Origin: Sarcophilus harrisii
Taxonomy: Eukaryota; Chordata; Mammalia; Dasyuromorphia; Dasyuridae
NCBI RefSeq assembly: GCF_902635505.1
Contig: NC_045430.1
Coordinates: 116,435,425 to 116,499,424 of the forward strand
Direction of reading: 5' to 3'
Length of the DNA stretch: 64,000 nucleotides
In this document: piece by piece, positions 25,960 to 36,106 of the stretch
How positions within the stretch are numbered: position 1 is the stretch's first letter
Layout: every line of letters begins with the position of its first letter
Notes under the pieces: generated by a model
Told to the model about the DNA's origin: nothing
What the model saw: the letters and a program-made list of their open reading frames with translations, nothing else
Database searches by the model: none
Position numbers and translations under genes: made by a program

Positions 25960-26480
25960 GAGACCTTATCTGATTACCCCAGTTGTGAAATTCCTCATCA
26001 CCTATACTACCCAATATTCTGGGAAATAATTCTAAATTTATTTTTAGGTCCTGTATTTACTCCTCTATCAACATATACTACAACACTACCATAAAATGTG
26101 AACTCTTCAATGACAAATATTTTATTACTTTCTCAACTATACCTACTGACCTCTCTGGGTTCATTTAGGTCCCTATTAAAATTCCTTTTACAGCAAGACT
26201 TTTTCACCCCCTCTTAATTCTACTGCCTTCCCTCTATTCATTATTTTCTGTTTATCCTGTATATAGCTTGTTTTGTACATATTTTTTGCATATTGTTTTC
26301 CCCATTAAATTGCAGGTTCCTTGAGCAATATCTATCTTTTGCCTCTTTTTTGTATCATTTTGTGTTTAGCATGGTGCCTGCACATAGACATTTAATAAAT
26401 GATTATTGATTGATTTTATATTTCTTTCCCCAGTGCCTAGCACAATGTTTCATTCATAGTTATCGTTTAATAAATATTTG
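25960..26480 (+). mobile_element. L2 3' end
   Basis: Sense 3' end: CTCTTAATTCTACTGCCTTC, TTTATCCTGTATATAGCTTG, GCAGGTTCCTTGAGCAATAT, GTTTAGCATGGTGCCTGCAC, ACATTTAATAAATGATTATT. A second L2-like terminus follows at about 26430-26480 (GTGCCTAGCACAATG, TTTAATAAATATTTGTTGAT), so two copies may abut. It lies in the opposite orientation to the fragment at 25555. Confidence 0.7.
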
Positions 26481-28014
26481 TTGATAACTATCAGTTGAAT
26501 GACCTATTCATGCTGAAGTCATGCTGCTTTTTATGAGCAATGCTTCATTTTTAAATACTTTTTAAATGAAATGTACTAGAATTTTACCAAGATTTAAAGT
26601 CAAAGTAATTAATCTACAGTTTGTAGATTTGATTCCACTTCATTTTTTTAATGGATCGCCCCTTTTCATTGCTCTGCTTTCAAATATCTTTCAAATGTCA
26701 CTGATAGCAATTAAATAACACTTGCAGTTCTTTTTAGTCACCAATGATCTAATTAATTCTTGGCCAGATAATGTGAGATCAACATGTGCGGTTACATCCT
26801 GTCTTGCTATCTTCTTATTTCATTTTGGGTATCAACTCCCTATTAGCCATATTTGTTCCATCCTTTCTAGTCCAAAAGTCATTCTTCATGTCAGGAAAAA
26901 AAAAAACAACAAAAAAAACCTTGACTAGCTTCTTCTCTCTGTTGTCAGTTACTATCTTCTCACCCATCCTTAGCAGTTATCCTATATATTAATAGATAAC
27001 TCTTAAGGAAACATTTTCTTTTTCATTGAAAGTTCATTTTGTTAGTTTAGTTATTAAACCCCTAAATATACCACATAGGCTAAAGTTTAGGAAAATAATT
27101 ATTTTCTTAATTTTTCTTTCTTTTTTTTTTTTTTTTTAGGCATTAGGATTGATTTGAACAGAAGTGACAACTATACACTAGAGACTACTTAGTTTGATCA
27201 TTGAAGGCAATTGAAAATGTTTGCTGAATTAAATATTCCCAGTTTTTATTGTAATAAAGGAAGTTAGTCAGGAATTGTCCACTTTCCATGTCAGAAAAGC
27301 TTAGGAATCAGATAATAATTGATTATTACAGATTTGGGTATTTATTCATATGTAGGTTGTCTGCTATTTAGTTCCCCTGAAACTGCTTCATCTGGATGAG
27401 ACTCTGTTTTGTAACTTTTCCAATTCATTTTTTTACTTCCATCATTTTGCAGATTTTCATTTCTAGCAAGAGCTGAAATCTACAATCCATCCACCTGCAA
27501 ACAAAGGAAGCCACTACTGAGCAAATGGTTTGACCATTATTTCAATTGCTTTCTTAGCAAATATAAGCAATGAAGAAAAAAAAGAAACTGAAACAAACCC
27601 AGAATTTCCTATGATAATAAAGGATAAAGGTGCTAGCTAACCTTCAGTTTGCTCCTGTTTGTGGATTTTCAAATGTTGGATTCCCATCCTTTTAGAGCAG
27701 ATTCCAAGAGTCTCCAAAAAAGGTTATGAGGGAGTTTTATGTGAGAAGACCAAAGAAATGGTTGTTTGGTCTAGTTGCTTGGTATTCTGCTTTATTAGTG
27801 TCCTCATTTAAACCACTTTGGAACATGCTACTTTGGAATCAGCTTAATAAAAGTGTTACATAAACTAGTAATCAAAACAGCATGTTAGAAATTCACTTTT
27901 GTGGAGTTTTCTTGAAATGGGAGAAGCAGTTTAACTTTTCTTGGTGGCAGGAGGTAGCAATGTAGTGTGGATAAAACAATGTATTGGGATTCACAAGGTT
28001 TAACTAGCCATATG
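26481..28014. other. unassigned spacer
   Basis: AT-rich; a T run at 27121-27138. No gene or confident repeat seen. Confidence 0.5.
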
Positions 28015-28690
28015 AGCAATCAATCAATTGATCAACAAACACTTATTTAGCACCATCAATGTTCCAGGCACTATAGTGGATACTGGGCAACTAGATCAAA
28101 AATGTTCACTTATATTTTATCAGTGAAGAAAATATGTACATGTGCAAGAATATAAATAAGAAATATGTAGAATAAATATTAAATGAACATAAAATAGGTA
28201 GAAAGTAGGGAGAAAGGACAGTAGTAATTAGGGTAATCAGGGAAAGCATTATGTAGATGGTGGGACTTGAAATATACTAGTGGTTTTATGAGATGTTAAT
28301 TAGGAAGGAGTAAATTCTAGGCTTAGAGGATGGCCAATATAAGGACACAGAAATGGGAAGTGGAGAACCTTGTATAAAGAACAGAGAGAAGTCCAGTTTG
28401 ATAGACCATATAAAGAAGGAAAATAATGGTTAATAAGGTATGAACTAAAATTCTGAAGGAAAGCCAAACAAAAAAAATTATATTTCATCTTAAGGGCAAT
28501 TAAAAAACTATTAGAATTATTGTGTAGGGCAGTATTTGGTCAATTTTGGGCTTACGGCAAATAAATTTGTCAGCTGAGGTCGAATACAGAGATGCTTGAG
28601 GCAGGGAGGCCATTGTAATAGTCTAGGGAAGAGTTGACGAAACCCTTAATTAAGACAGTGATTATGAGAATGGAGACAAATAGGATTTTT
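28015..28690 (-). mobile_element. L2/CR1-clade LINE 3' part, antisense
   Basis: Begins with the complement of the L2 terminus (AATCAATCAATTGATCAACA, CACTTATTTAGCACCATCAA, CCAGGCACTATAGTGGATAC). It runs back into the RT C-terminal region; on the minus strand near 28600 the frame reads DYYNGLPAS, matching the LDYCNSLLxGLPAS block. About 0.7 kb. Confidence 0.65.
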
Positions 28691-29290
28691 TTAAACTCCT
28701 TTAAATATAGCTCTTTCTGTATTCTTTCTCAAAGGTCAACATTTAATTGAATCAAATGGAATTAAGGGTAAATTAAGAAAGGTAATAACAGAAAAAGGAA
28801 GGAGCAGAAACAAAAGCTTTTCTTTTGCATTCATACCCTCACCTTCAAGGGACTAGCCCATCTCAGAAATATTACTAATGATAACATTTTCTGCCACAGT
28901 GTAAAGATAAATAAAATTACAAAGTAATGCTTAGGTTTCTCTTAGGAGCTGCTTTAAACCTCAGTGAGTTGTGAGGGATGCTTAAGGCCTGAAGTTTGCT
29001 TTCTTGATTTGTTTATGCCAAAAACAGAAAGTCACTTTGTGCCTGAAATCCATCACCTCCTTCAACCCTTACAGAGATATTGACAAACTTTTGTGAGAAA
29101 GGCAGTTCCCAGAGATGGGATGTCTAGTACCTTTGCTATGTTTGCATGTCATGATGCTTTGCAGAGGGGCTGATTCATAAAACCCTTGGAAAGGGGATTT
29201 TTACATTTTCCAGGACTTTATGCCTTTTGCCATCTTTCAAAAATGTCAGCAATAGAAGGCATAGATACAATATGTGAGATTGAGAATATT
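28691..29290. other. unassigned spacer
   Basis: No gene or named repeat seen. Confidence 0.5.
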
Positions 29291-29294
29291 GAAG

Positions 29295-29460
29295 GAGCTA
29301 ATGTGGTATAAAGAAAAGACTACCAGACTGGAAGTTAGGAATCTGAGTCCTCTTTGGCTCTGCCATTAACTGCAAGATCTTAGACTTAAGTTTTCTGGGC
29401 CTCAGTTTCATTATATGTAAAAAAAGCAGGGGAGGGAATTCTACATGATCTCTAGGATTT
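29295..29460 (+). repeat. CORE-SINE (MIR-related)
   Basis: AATGTGGTATAAAGAAAAGA, CTGGAAGTTAGGAATCTGAG, GGGCCTCAGTTTCATTATAT, then TGATCTCTAGGATTTATTCT: the same SINE type as at 14590. Confidence 0.55.
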
Positions 29461-29499
29461 ATTCTGTTCCAGTAATTTGGAATTTTTTTGTCCTGACCA

Positions 29500-29780
29500 T
29501 TTATCTATTTTTAAAATTAAATTTAATATTTTTATTTTCCTCAGTTATATTTATAACAATTTTTAAATTTGTTTTTAAAATTTTGAGTTCTAGATTCTCT
29601 CCCTTATCAAGATCATTTAATCTACTGAGGAATAACTCTTAGAAATATTTTTAAAAGGAAAAAAAGAGAAAACAAGCACAATGAATATTTTGGAAAAAAT
29701 AAGAATATATATAGTGTTCCACAATTGTAAAGAACCCTATTTCTTTCTCCTCCACCCTTCCTGCAAGTGTATTTGAAGAT
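29500..29780 (-). mobile_element. possible L1 3'UTR remnant, antisense
   Basis: AAATTTTGAGTTCTAGATTCTC followed by a pyrimidine-rich stretch and an A-rich GAGAAAACAAGCAC block resembles the complement of an L1 3'UTR. Weak. Confidence 0.3.
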
Positions 29781-30364
29781 TTATGAACACTAATTGACCA
29801 GAGCATAGGTGCTTATCCAGTGAAAAGGCCACACTCATATTTGATATTTGGAGAAACAAGGCTTGAGTCAGTCAAAACGTTTAACAGCTTGTTATCTGTG
29901 GGGAAATTTCTGATGGTCTGATTCTCATAACTAACTAAGAAAAATCATGAGAGATTAACTCAAACATTTTCTTAACCCTGCCCGCCCCAAGCCAATTTTA
30001 GGTTCCTGAACTCATATCTGAAAACATTATGATATTTATTGAATATTGAGGACAGAGCTCTCCATCCAATGCACATTAGCCCAGTGCCCAAAAGAAGGCT
30101 ATGAAAAGACTTAGGCACAGTATGGAACTGCAGCTAAAATAAAATTTCTGTTTTTTGTTTTCACTTCTTTGAAAGACAAGACCATAATTACTTTAGAGCC
30201 CTTGGGTACATTACCATTTTGGGGATCATTCAGTCATAGCTGCAAAGTTTCTTGACCACCTAATTATTTGCCTCATTACTGTCTGGACCACTGATAGTAC
30301 AAGATTCCTAAATGCAGCCCTGTAAAAAGACCAAATGTTTAGTACATACCAAGTTGAGTGAGAG

Positions 30365-30500
30365 AGGCAGCATGGCATAAAGGATTGTTAGCCAGCCTTG
30401 GAAGATACAAGGGCAAGGGCAATCTGCCTATGACAAAATTGATTTTTGTAACTCTGGACAAGTCACTTATTTTCTACAGTTAAATCATTAAAATTCTATA
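30365..30500 (+). repeat. CORE-SINE remnant
   Basis: GGCAGCATGGCATAAAGGAT and CTCTGGACAAGTCACTTATT mark a diverged SINE of the tRNA-derived type. Confidence 0.4.
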
Positions 30501-31150
30501 GACAATTCTCATACTACAGAAAGTTGCTGACCTTCTTTAGTAGAAAGTTTCTTCATTTGGGAATTCCCTTTAGTAATGAAATCATGGGTCTAGTGCCTAT
30601 CCATATAGAGAGCAAAATATTATGTTGAAGGAATAAGAAAAACTCTACTTATTATCTCTCCTTCATTTTCTCACATGTATTCAATTCTTAATTCTTGCTA
30701 TCTAACTACCATTTCCACCAGCATAAAAATGTTTTCTCCACTGTTAACCAGTTTTATCTATTAATAAATCCAATTGTGTCTTCTCAATTTTTATTCCATT
30801 TGGCTTTTCTGAAATATTTTACACTAATGATTATTTATTTCTTTATTTTTACTCTGTCCCACTTGGTGTTGTAGGCATGTTTCTAATACTTTTAGTTCAG
30901 GTTTCATGCTGGTATGAAATGAGGCATTTACAAGTTATTGAACATTTAACATTTAATGAAAGAAAGGGTTTACTCTGCCTTAATGTAGCAAAGAAATGTA
31001 ACAATAATACCCCATTGAAACTTAGGTTTTCTGGATTCAGCTCCCTCTCATCACCATCTGAAAATTAGTCTGACCAGTCAGTCATAAAGGTATAATGACT
31101 CATGTGGTTTTCCTTACCCATCAATGATTATCAGAGATTGGGACCTTTTA
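30501..31150. other. unassigned spacer
   Basis: No gene or named repeat seen. Confidence 0.5.
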
Positions 31151-31156
31151 TACCAT

Positions 31157-31557
31157 TGTGAAGATCGTGTATTTTTAAATCAGCAGAAGTCAGGAATTCA
31201 GGTTAGGGGAAAACCGTCAGTCTTTATTCTTAGTGAAGAAGGATCGGAGGTGGAAGAGAATCGGCGATAGCAATGTGTGCAGCTGAGTCAAGAAGCTAGC
31301 TCGACCAGCAGCCACACAACCAGCAGCTCGGAGTCTCGAACCCAGGCCCAATCTCTCCCAGCTTCTCTTCCTGTCTCTCTCTCCGCCTCCACCCACCAAA
31401 ATCGTCATTTCCTATACAACACATCAGGACTTGCATGGAGAGTGGGCAGGGACCATTCTTTATCCAATCATGTATATTAATAGAGTATAGCCCAATTACT
31501 ATTTAGCCTCACGTACTTGGGACCTCAGTGCATCAACTCAAACCTCAGCCCATTACA
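31157..31557 (-). mobile_element. solo LTR of an endogenous retrovirus (class II/ERVK-like), antisense
   Basis: A 401-bp fossil LTR. On the minus strand it begins TGTAATGGGCTGAGG and ends CTTCACA, giving TG...CA ends. It is flanked by a perfect 6-bp target duplication, TACCAT at 31151-31156 and 31558-31563. A polyadenylation hexamer lies at 31223-31228, about 70 bp before the LTR end. A GC-richer stretch precedes it. No internal retroviral sequence is next to it, so it is a solo LTR left by recombination. The 6-bp duplication is usual for beta-retrovirus-like ERVs. Age cannot be read from a single LTR. Confidence 0.8.
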
Positions 31558-31661
31558 TACCATCAGTCTAGGAAACCACATTAGGGAAGATCCCGCCAAT
31601 ATAGATGTGTGGAGGAAGGAAGCTGTTTCAGGGTAATGGGAAATTGTTAGAAAACGGGGTC

Positions 31662-32960
31662 CTTTTATGACCAAAGAAGAACTAGAGATCATTACTGATC
31701 ACAAAATAGAAAATTTCGATTATACCAAACTGAAAAGTTTTTGTACAAACAAAACTAATGCAAACAAGATTATAAGGGAAGCAATAAACTGGGAAAATAT
31801 TTTTACAGTCAAAGGTTCTGATAAAGGCCTCATTTCCAAAATATATAGAGAATTAACTCTAATTTATAAAAAATCAAGCCATTCTCCAATTGAAAAATGG
31901 TCAAAGGATATAAACAGACAATTCTCAAATGAAGAAATTGAAACTATTTCTAGTCATATGAAAAGATGCTCCAAGTCATTATTAATCAGAGAAATGCAAA
32001 TTAAGACAACTCTAAGATACTACTACACACCTGTCAGATTGACTAAGATGACAGGAAAAAATAATGATGATTGTTGGAGGGGATACGGGAAAAATGGGAC
32101 ATTGATGCCTTGTTGGTGGAGTTGTGAACGAATCCAACCATTCTGGAGAGTAGTTTGGAACTATGCTCAAAAAGTTATCAAATTGTGCATACCCTTTGAT
32201 CCAGCAGTGTTACTACTGGGCTTATATCCCAAAGAGATTATAAAGAAGGGAAAGGGACCTGTATGTGCACGAATGTTTGTGGCAGCCCTTTTTGTAGTGG
32301 CTAGAAACTGGAAACTGAATGGATGCCCATCAGTTGGAGAATGGCTGAATAAATTGTGGTATATGAATATTATGGAATATTATTGTTCTGTAAGAAATGA
32401 CCAACAGGATGATTTCAGAAAGGCCTGGAGAGACTTACACGAACTGATGCTGAGTGAAATGAGCAGGACCAGGAGATCATTATATACTTCAACAACAATA
32501 CTATATGATGACCAGTTCTGATGGACCTGGCCATCCTCAGCAATGAGATCAACCAAATCATTTCCAATGGAGCAGTAATGAACTGAACCAGCTACGCCCA
32601 GAGAAAGAACTCTGGGAGATGACTAAAAACCATTACATTGAATTCCCAATCCCTATATTTATGGCCACCTGCATTTTTGATTTCTTTCACAAGCTAATTG
32701 TACAATATTTCAGAGTCTGATTCTTTTTGTACAGCAAAATAACAGTTTGGTCATGTATACTTATTGTGTATCTAATTTATATTTTAATATATTTAACATC
32801 TACTGGTCATCCTGCCATCGGGGGGAGGGGGTGGGGGGTAAGAGGTGAAAAATTGGAACAAGAGGTTTGGCAATTGTTAATGCTGTAAAGTTACCCATGC
32901 ATACAACCTGTAAATAAAAGGCTATTAAATAAAAAAATAATAATAAAAAATAAAAAAAAA
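31662..32960 (+). mobile_element. 5'-truncated L1 LINE, ORF2 C-terminus plus 3'UTR and poly(A)
   Basis: A 284-codon open frame at 31667-32521 is the C-terminal end of L1 ORF2p. It contains KLKSFC, SDKGLISKIYREL, PIEKWSKDINRQFS, REMQIKTTLRYY, and the Cys-rich end CWRGYGKNGTLMPCWWSC, then IPFDPAVLLLG and MEYYCSVRN, in the same order as in human L1. A 3'UTR with a G-rich run (32821-32838) and an A-rich tail (about 32925-32960) follow. It is flanked by a 13-bp target duplication, AGAAAACGGGGTC at 31649-31661 and AGAAAATGGGGTC at 32961-32973. The RT and endonuclease domains are absent, so it could not have been active. The open frame suggests a fairly recent insertion. Its left end lies about 90 bp right of the solo LTR. 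Confidence 0.9.
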
Positions 32961-33099
32961 AGAAAATGGGGTCTTTCTGATACTGCTCCCTGCCCTATGT
33001 GAAAATCAAAGGGAATCTTTCCTGGATCTTTGTTTCCCTTTTCTTTCTTTTGCTCCTTATTGCTGACTTTATCAACAATCATATATTTAACTATTATCT

Positions 33100-34150
33100 C
33101 TGTGTACACTAATTCCACATGTAGAAAGTCAGCTCTCATCTTTATTCTGAGATTTAACCCTGTATCTCCAACTACCAGGGACATCATCATATAAATATCT
33201 TAGAGGAATCTCAAACTTAACATGAGTTGGGAGAAAAACCTCATTATTTTCCTACTAAACCCACTCCTCTCAAATTCCCCATTTTTGTTGAAGGAACCAT
33301 CATTTTTCTAGTAACCCAGATACATAAACAAGGAGCTACCTCACCATTACTTTAACTTTCACTACCCACATCCAGTCACCAAGCCTTGTGTGTTCTACAA
33401 CCTCAATATTTTATTCATATACCTCCTCTCTGCTCACATCACAAGCACCCTATTTTATGCCTTCATTATTTCTTGCCTAGATCATTAAAGCAGCCTCCTA
33501 GTTGATCTCCATGCTTCCATTTCATCTCTCTCCAATTTATCCTCCTAAAGTGCAGGTTTGATAATGTCCCCCCACTCCCTCTTTCCTCAAGATGTTTTAA
33601 TGGTTCTTCACTACCATTAGAATAAATACAATCTCATATTTAAAATTGAAGCCTTTCAATTAGTTTCCAGTTGATTATCTTTCAAGAACAATTACACATT
33701 GCTTCTTCTCTGCCATTCTGTGCTCTACTTTAACTGGGTTACTTTCTATCTCTATTGAAAACATTGTATCTCTAAGCTCTCTAATTTTGTAAACATTATC
33801 ATCCATACCTGAAATACTAACCCTCATCATCTCTACCCTTGCAAACCTTTAGCTTCCTCCAAAACTCAGTTTAAAATTAACATCTTCAAGAGATATATTT
33901 TAGTTTTCTCAATTTTTAGTGTCCTTCCCTCCAATTAGTCAGCATTTTATGCTCCATATACATACATACATACATATATATGTGTAATATATATGTATGT
34001 ATGTATGTATGTATCTGTAAAGATGTATTCCCCAAGTAGAATGTAAGTTCCTTGAGGAAAAGGACTATATAACTTTGTATTTATACTGCCAGCACCAAAC
34101 ATAGTGCTTAGTACCTTAAGGTACTTAGTAAATGTATGTTAATTGGAACA
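33100..34150 (+). mobile_element. L2/CR1-clade LINE, RT C-terminal region to 3' end
   Basis: Near 33475 the frame reads ISCLDH followed by SLLVDLHAS, the LDYCNSLLxGLPAS block. Near 33560 the FDNVP-type block follows. The 3' end has AGAATGTAAGTTCCTTGAGG and ACTTAGTAAATGTATGTTAA near 34040-34140. A CATA/TATG microsatellite sits in its 3'UTR. Confidence 0.65.
33957..34014. repeat. (CATA)n/(TGTA)n palindromic microsatellite
   Basis: CATACATACATACATATATA is followed by TGTATGTATGTATGTATG, so the two halves are mutual complements and could form a hairpin. It lies inside the L2 3'UTR. Confidence 0.8.
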
Positions 34151-34374
34151 GAAAGGCTTTCTAGATCTTCAGTCAAAAATACAAGAAAGATATCAAGTAC
34201 TATAGTTGAAAATTTTTAATTTTAATAAAGTAACATTAACTCACTATATTAATGAAAGGTAATATAACATTGGAATGAATTATTTCAACATCTTAAGATT
34301 GAAGGGGGTAATGCTTTTTCTGTGTAGTAGTAAAGTACAAAAGAATTAGAATTATTGGGGGGGAGGGGTAAGGA

Positions 34375-34555
34375 GTAGTAAGTACTAGCCAGAAATCAAG
34401 AAATCTAAATTCTTATCATGGTTCTCTCACAATTGGTTGTATAAATTTATACAGAGTACTTAACTCACTGGAGTTCCTTTCCCTCATCACTAAGAGGAGA
34501 TAGTTGGACTAGAAGATTGCTGTAACTTTTTCCAGATTTCAATTCTGTTAATAAA
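34375..34555 (+). repeat. CORE-SINE (MIR-related)
   Basis: AGTACTAGCCAGAAATCAAG, CTCTCACAATTGGTTGTATA, GGACTAGAAGATTGCTGTAA: same order as the SINE at 14590, more diverged. Confidence 0.45.
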
Positions 34556-35471
34556 TATGAATGCAATCCATTAATCATGCCCCTACATCTATTCTTCATA
34601 CCATTCCTCCACCCCCGCTATATATAAATATTTTTTTTTCCAGGAGTGGAACTTTACTAAGAAAGCAAGAGAGAAATTGGACAAAGGAAGTGAAATGACT
34701 AAGAAGTTGCAGAAAAGAGTATTACACTCAAGGTCAAAATGAGACACTTTATCGTGAATAGCCATAAACTTAACCCAATCTCTTTTATGTGTGATGAGCT
34801 AGCAGAAGTCAGACATTGGAAGCCCCTATCACCATCAAGGTTGCCAAGATCAAGAAAAGCACTGACTTTGGGCATTTCTGGCTTCTGAGCCCCTCTTATT
34901 TTATCAACTTGCCTTGCCTATTACAACATGGTGCATTGATTGGTATAATACCTTTCACGAAAGTCCTGGCTACCATGATTTATTTCTCAGCAGTGATTTT
35001 CTCACAAATCACCTGATATCATGATCATAATATATTGTATCTCTAGTATAATCACTATGATTTGTTGATTAAGTATGCTCAGAATCCATGCTCTGCATTA
35101 AAAGCAATATAAGAGAAATAGTAATTTGACTAAATGGGGCAAATGGCTTTCCCCATGTATTTGCTACTAATGAAAATCATTAGGAATTTCTATATGTTTT
35201 AATATGATTAAATAACTCATTAAGATGTTAAATTATCCAGGATAATATATTTGCATTTTGATAATTATATTTAATGCCTTAATCCAAAAAAGAGTATTTA
35301 TGGGGAAATTTTTAGGCATTATGGATGAAATATTTGGGGCAATAGGAGCTTTTAGTATCCTTTCAAATGATACCACATAGATGACTGTTCACTCTGTCTA
35401 CCATTAAGATTAGCTCTGTTCTTCAAGGTTGACAAGTACTATATACAGAGCTTGTCCCACAGCCGCCACTT
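34556..35471. other. unassigned spacer
   Basis: No gene recognised. A 66-codon frame at 34816-35016 has a hydrophobic C-terminal half, but no start context, homology or splice signal supports it. Confidence 0.45.
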
Positions 35472-35477
35472 ATAGCA

Positions 35478-36106
35478 TGTAATGGGCCAGAACTCTAGAG
35501 AAATGCACTTGAGGCAAGAATTCTTATGAGGTGTTAACTCAGTGGAATTGATAAGACAATGGTTATCTAGTATAGCATGGTGATTAATAGTTCAGTATGA
35601 TTGACTTAATCTTACAACAAATAATGGTTCCCTACTGATATAATGATTGGCTTATACTCAATATGATGAATTGATTTAATAGAGTATATAAACTAGGGAC
35701 AAACAGCCACAGAAGAGAAGACTTGACTAGCCTTCCCCTGCTCTCCTGCCTTCATCACTTCTCCGCTAAGACTGAGGACTCGGGCTGGTCCCAAGATCCT
35801 CCAAAGAGCTAGTGTGGACACTATATTTTAATCACCCCGGCGTGGGGGCTCTAGAAAGCAATGGTATATTTTCTCATCCTTACTTGGGGGCTCTAGAAAG
35901 CAGGACATTACATTGGGATGTGCAGACGGCTGACTGGCTGGATAACTGACTAAGACTGCTGACACAGACTGGGAGACAAAGGAGACAATAAAGACATTGG
36001 ATTTTATTCCTGACTATTTTTGTGGTAATTATTTGCTGAGAACAAAGCTGGTTCGAAGGTCCTTCAGAAAGCTAGACAGAACATTTTCTGAATGCAATCC
36101 ATTACA
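35478..36106 (+). mobile_element. solo LTR of an endogenous retrovirus
   Basis: A 629-bp fossil LTR. It starts TGTAATGGGCC and ends TCCATTACA, so the terminal 8 bp are perfect inverted repeats. Flanks are ATAGCA (35472-35477) and ATTGCA (36107-36112), a 6-bp target duplication with one difference. A TATA box lies at 35685-35691 and a polyadenylation hexamer at 35987-35992, as in a U3-R-U5 layout. A short tandem duplication (GGGGGCTCTAGAAAGCA twice, 41 bp apart) lies between them. No internal retroviral sequence adjoins. The start matches that of the solo LTR at 31157-31557 over about 10 bp, which suggests related families. Confidence 0.7.

Noticed and set aside
31667-32521. 284-codon frame as a host gene
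   Set aside because: It is the C-terminus of L1 ORF2 with a target-site duplication and poly(A) tail.
34816-35016. 66-codon frame with a hydrophobic half
   Set aside because: No homology, no supporting context; similar frames are common by chance here.
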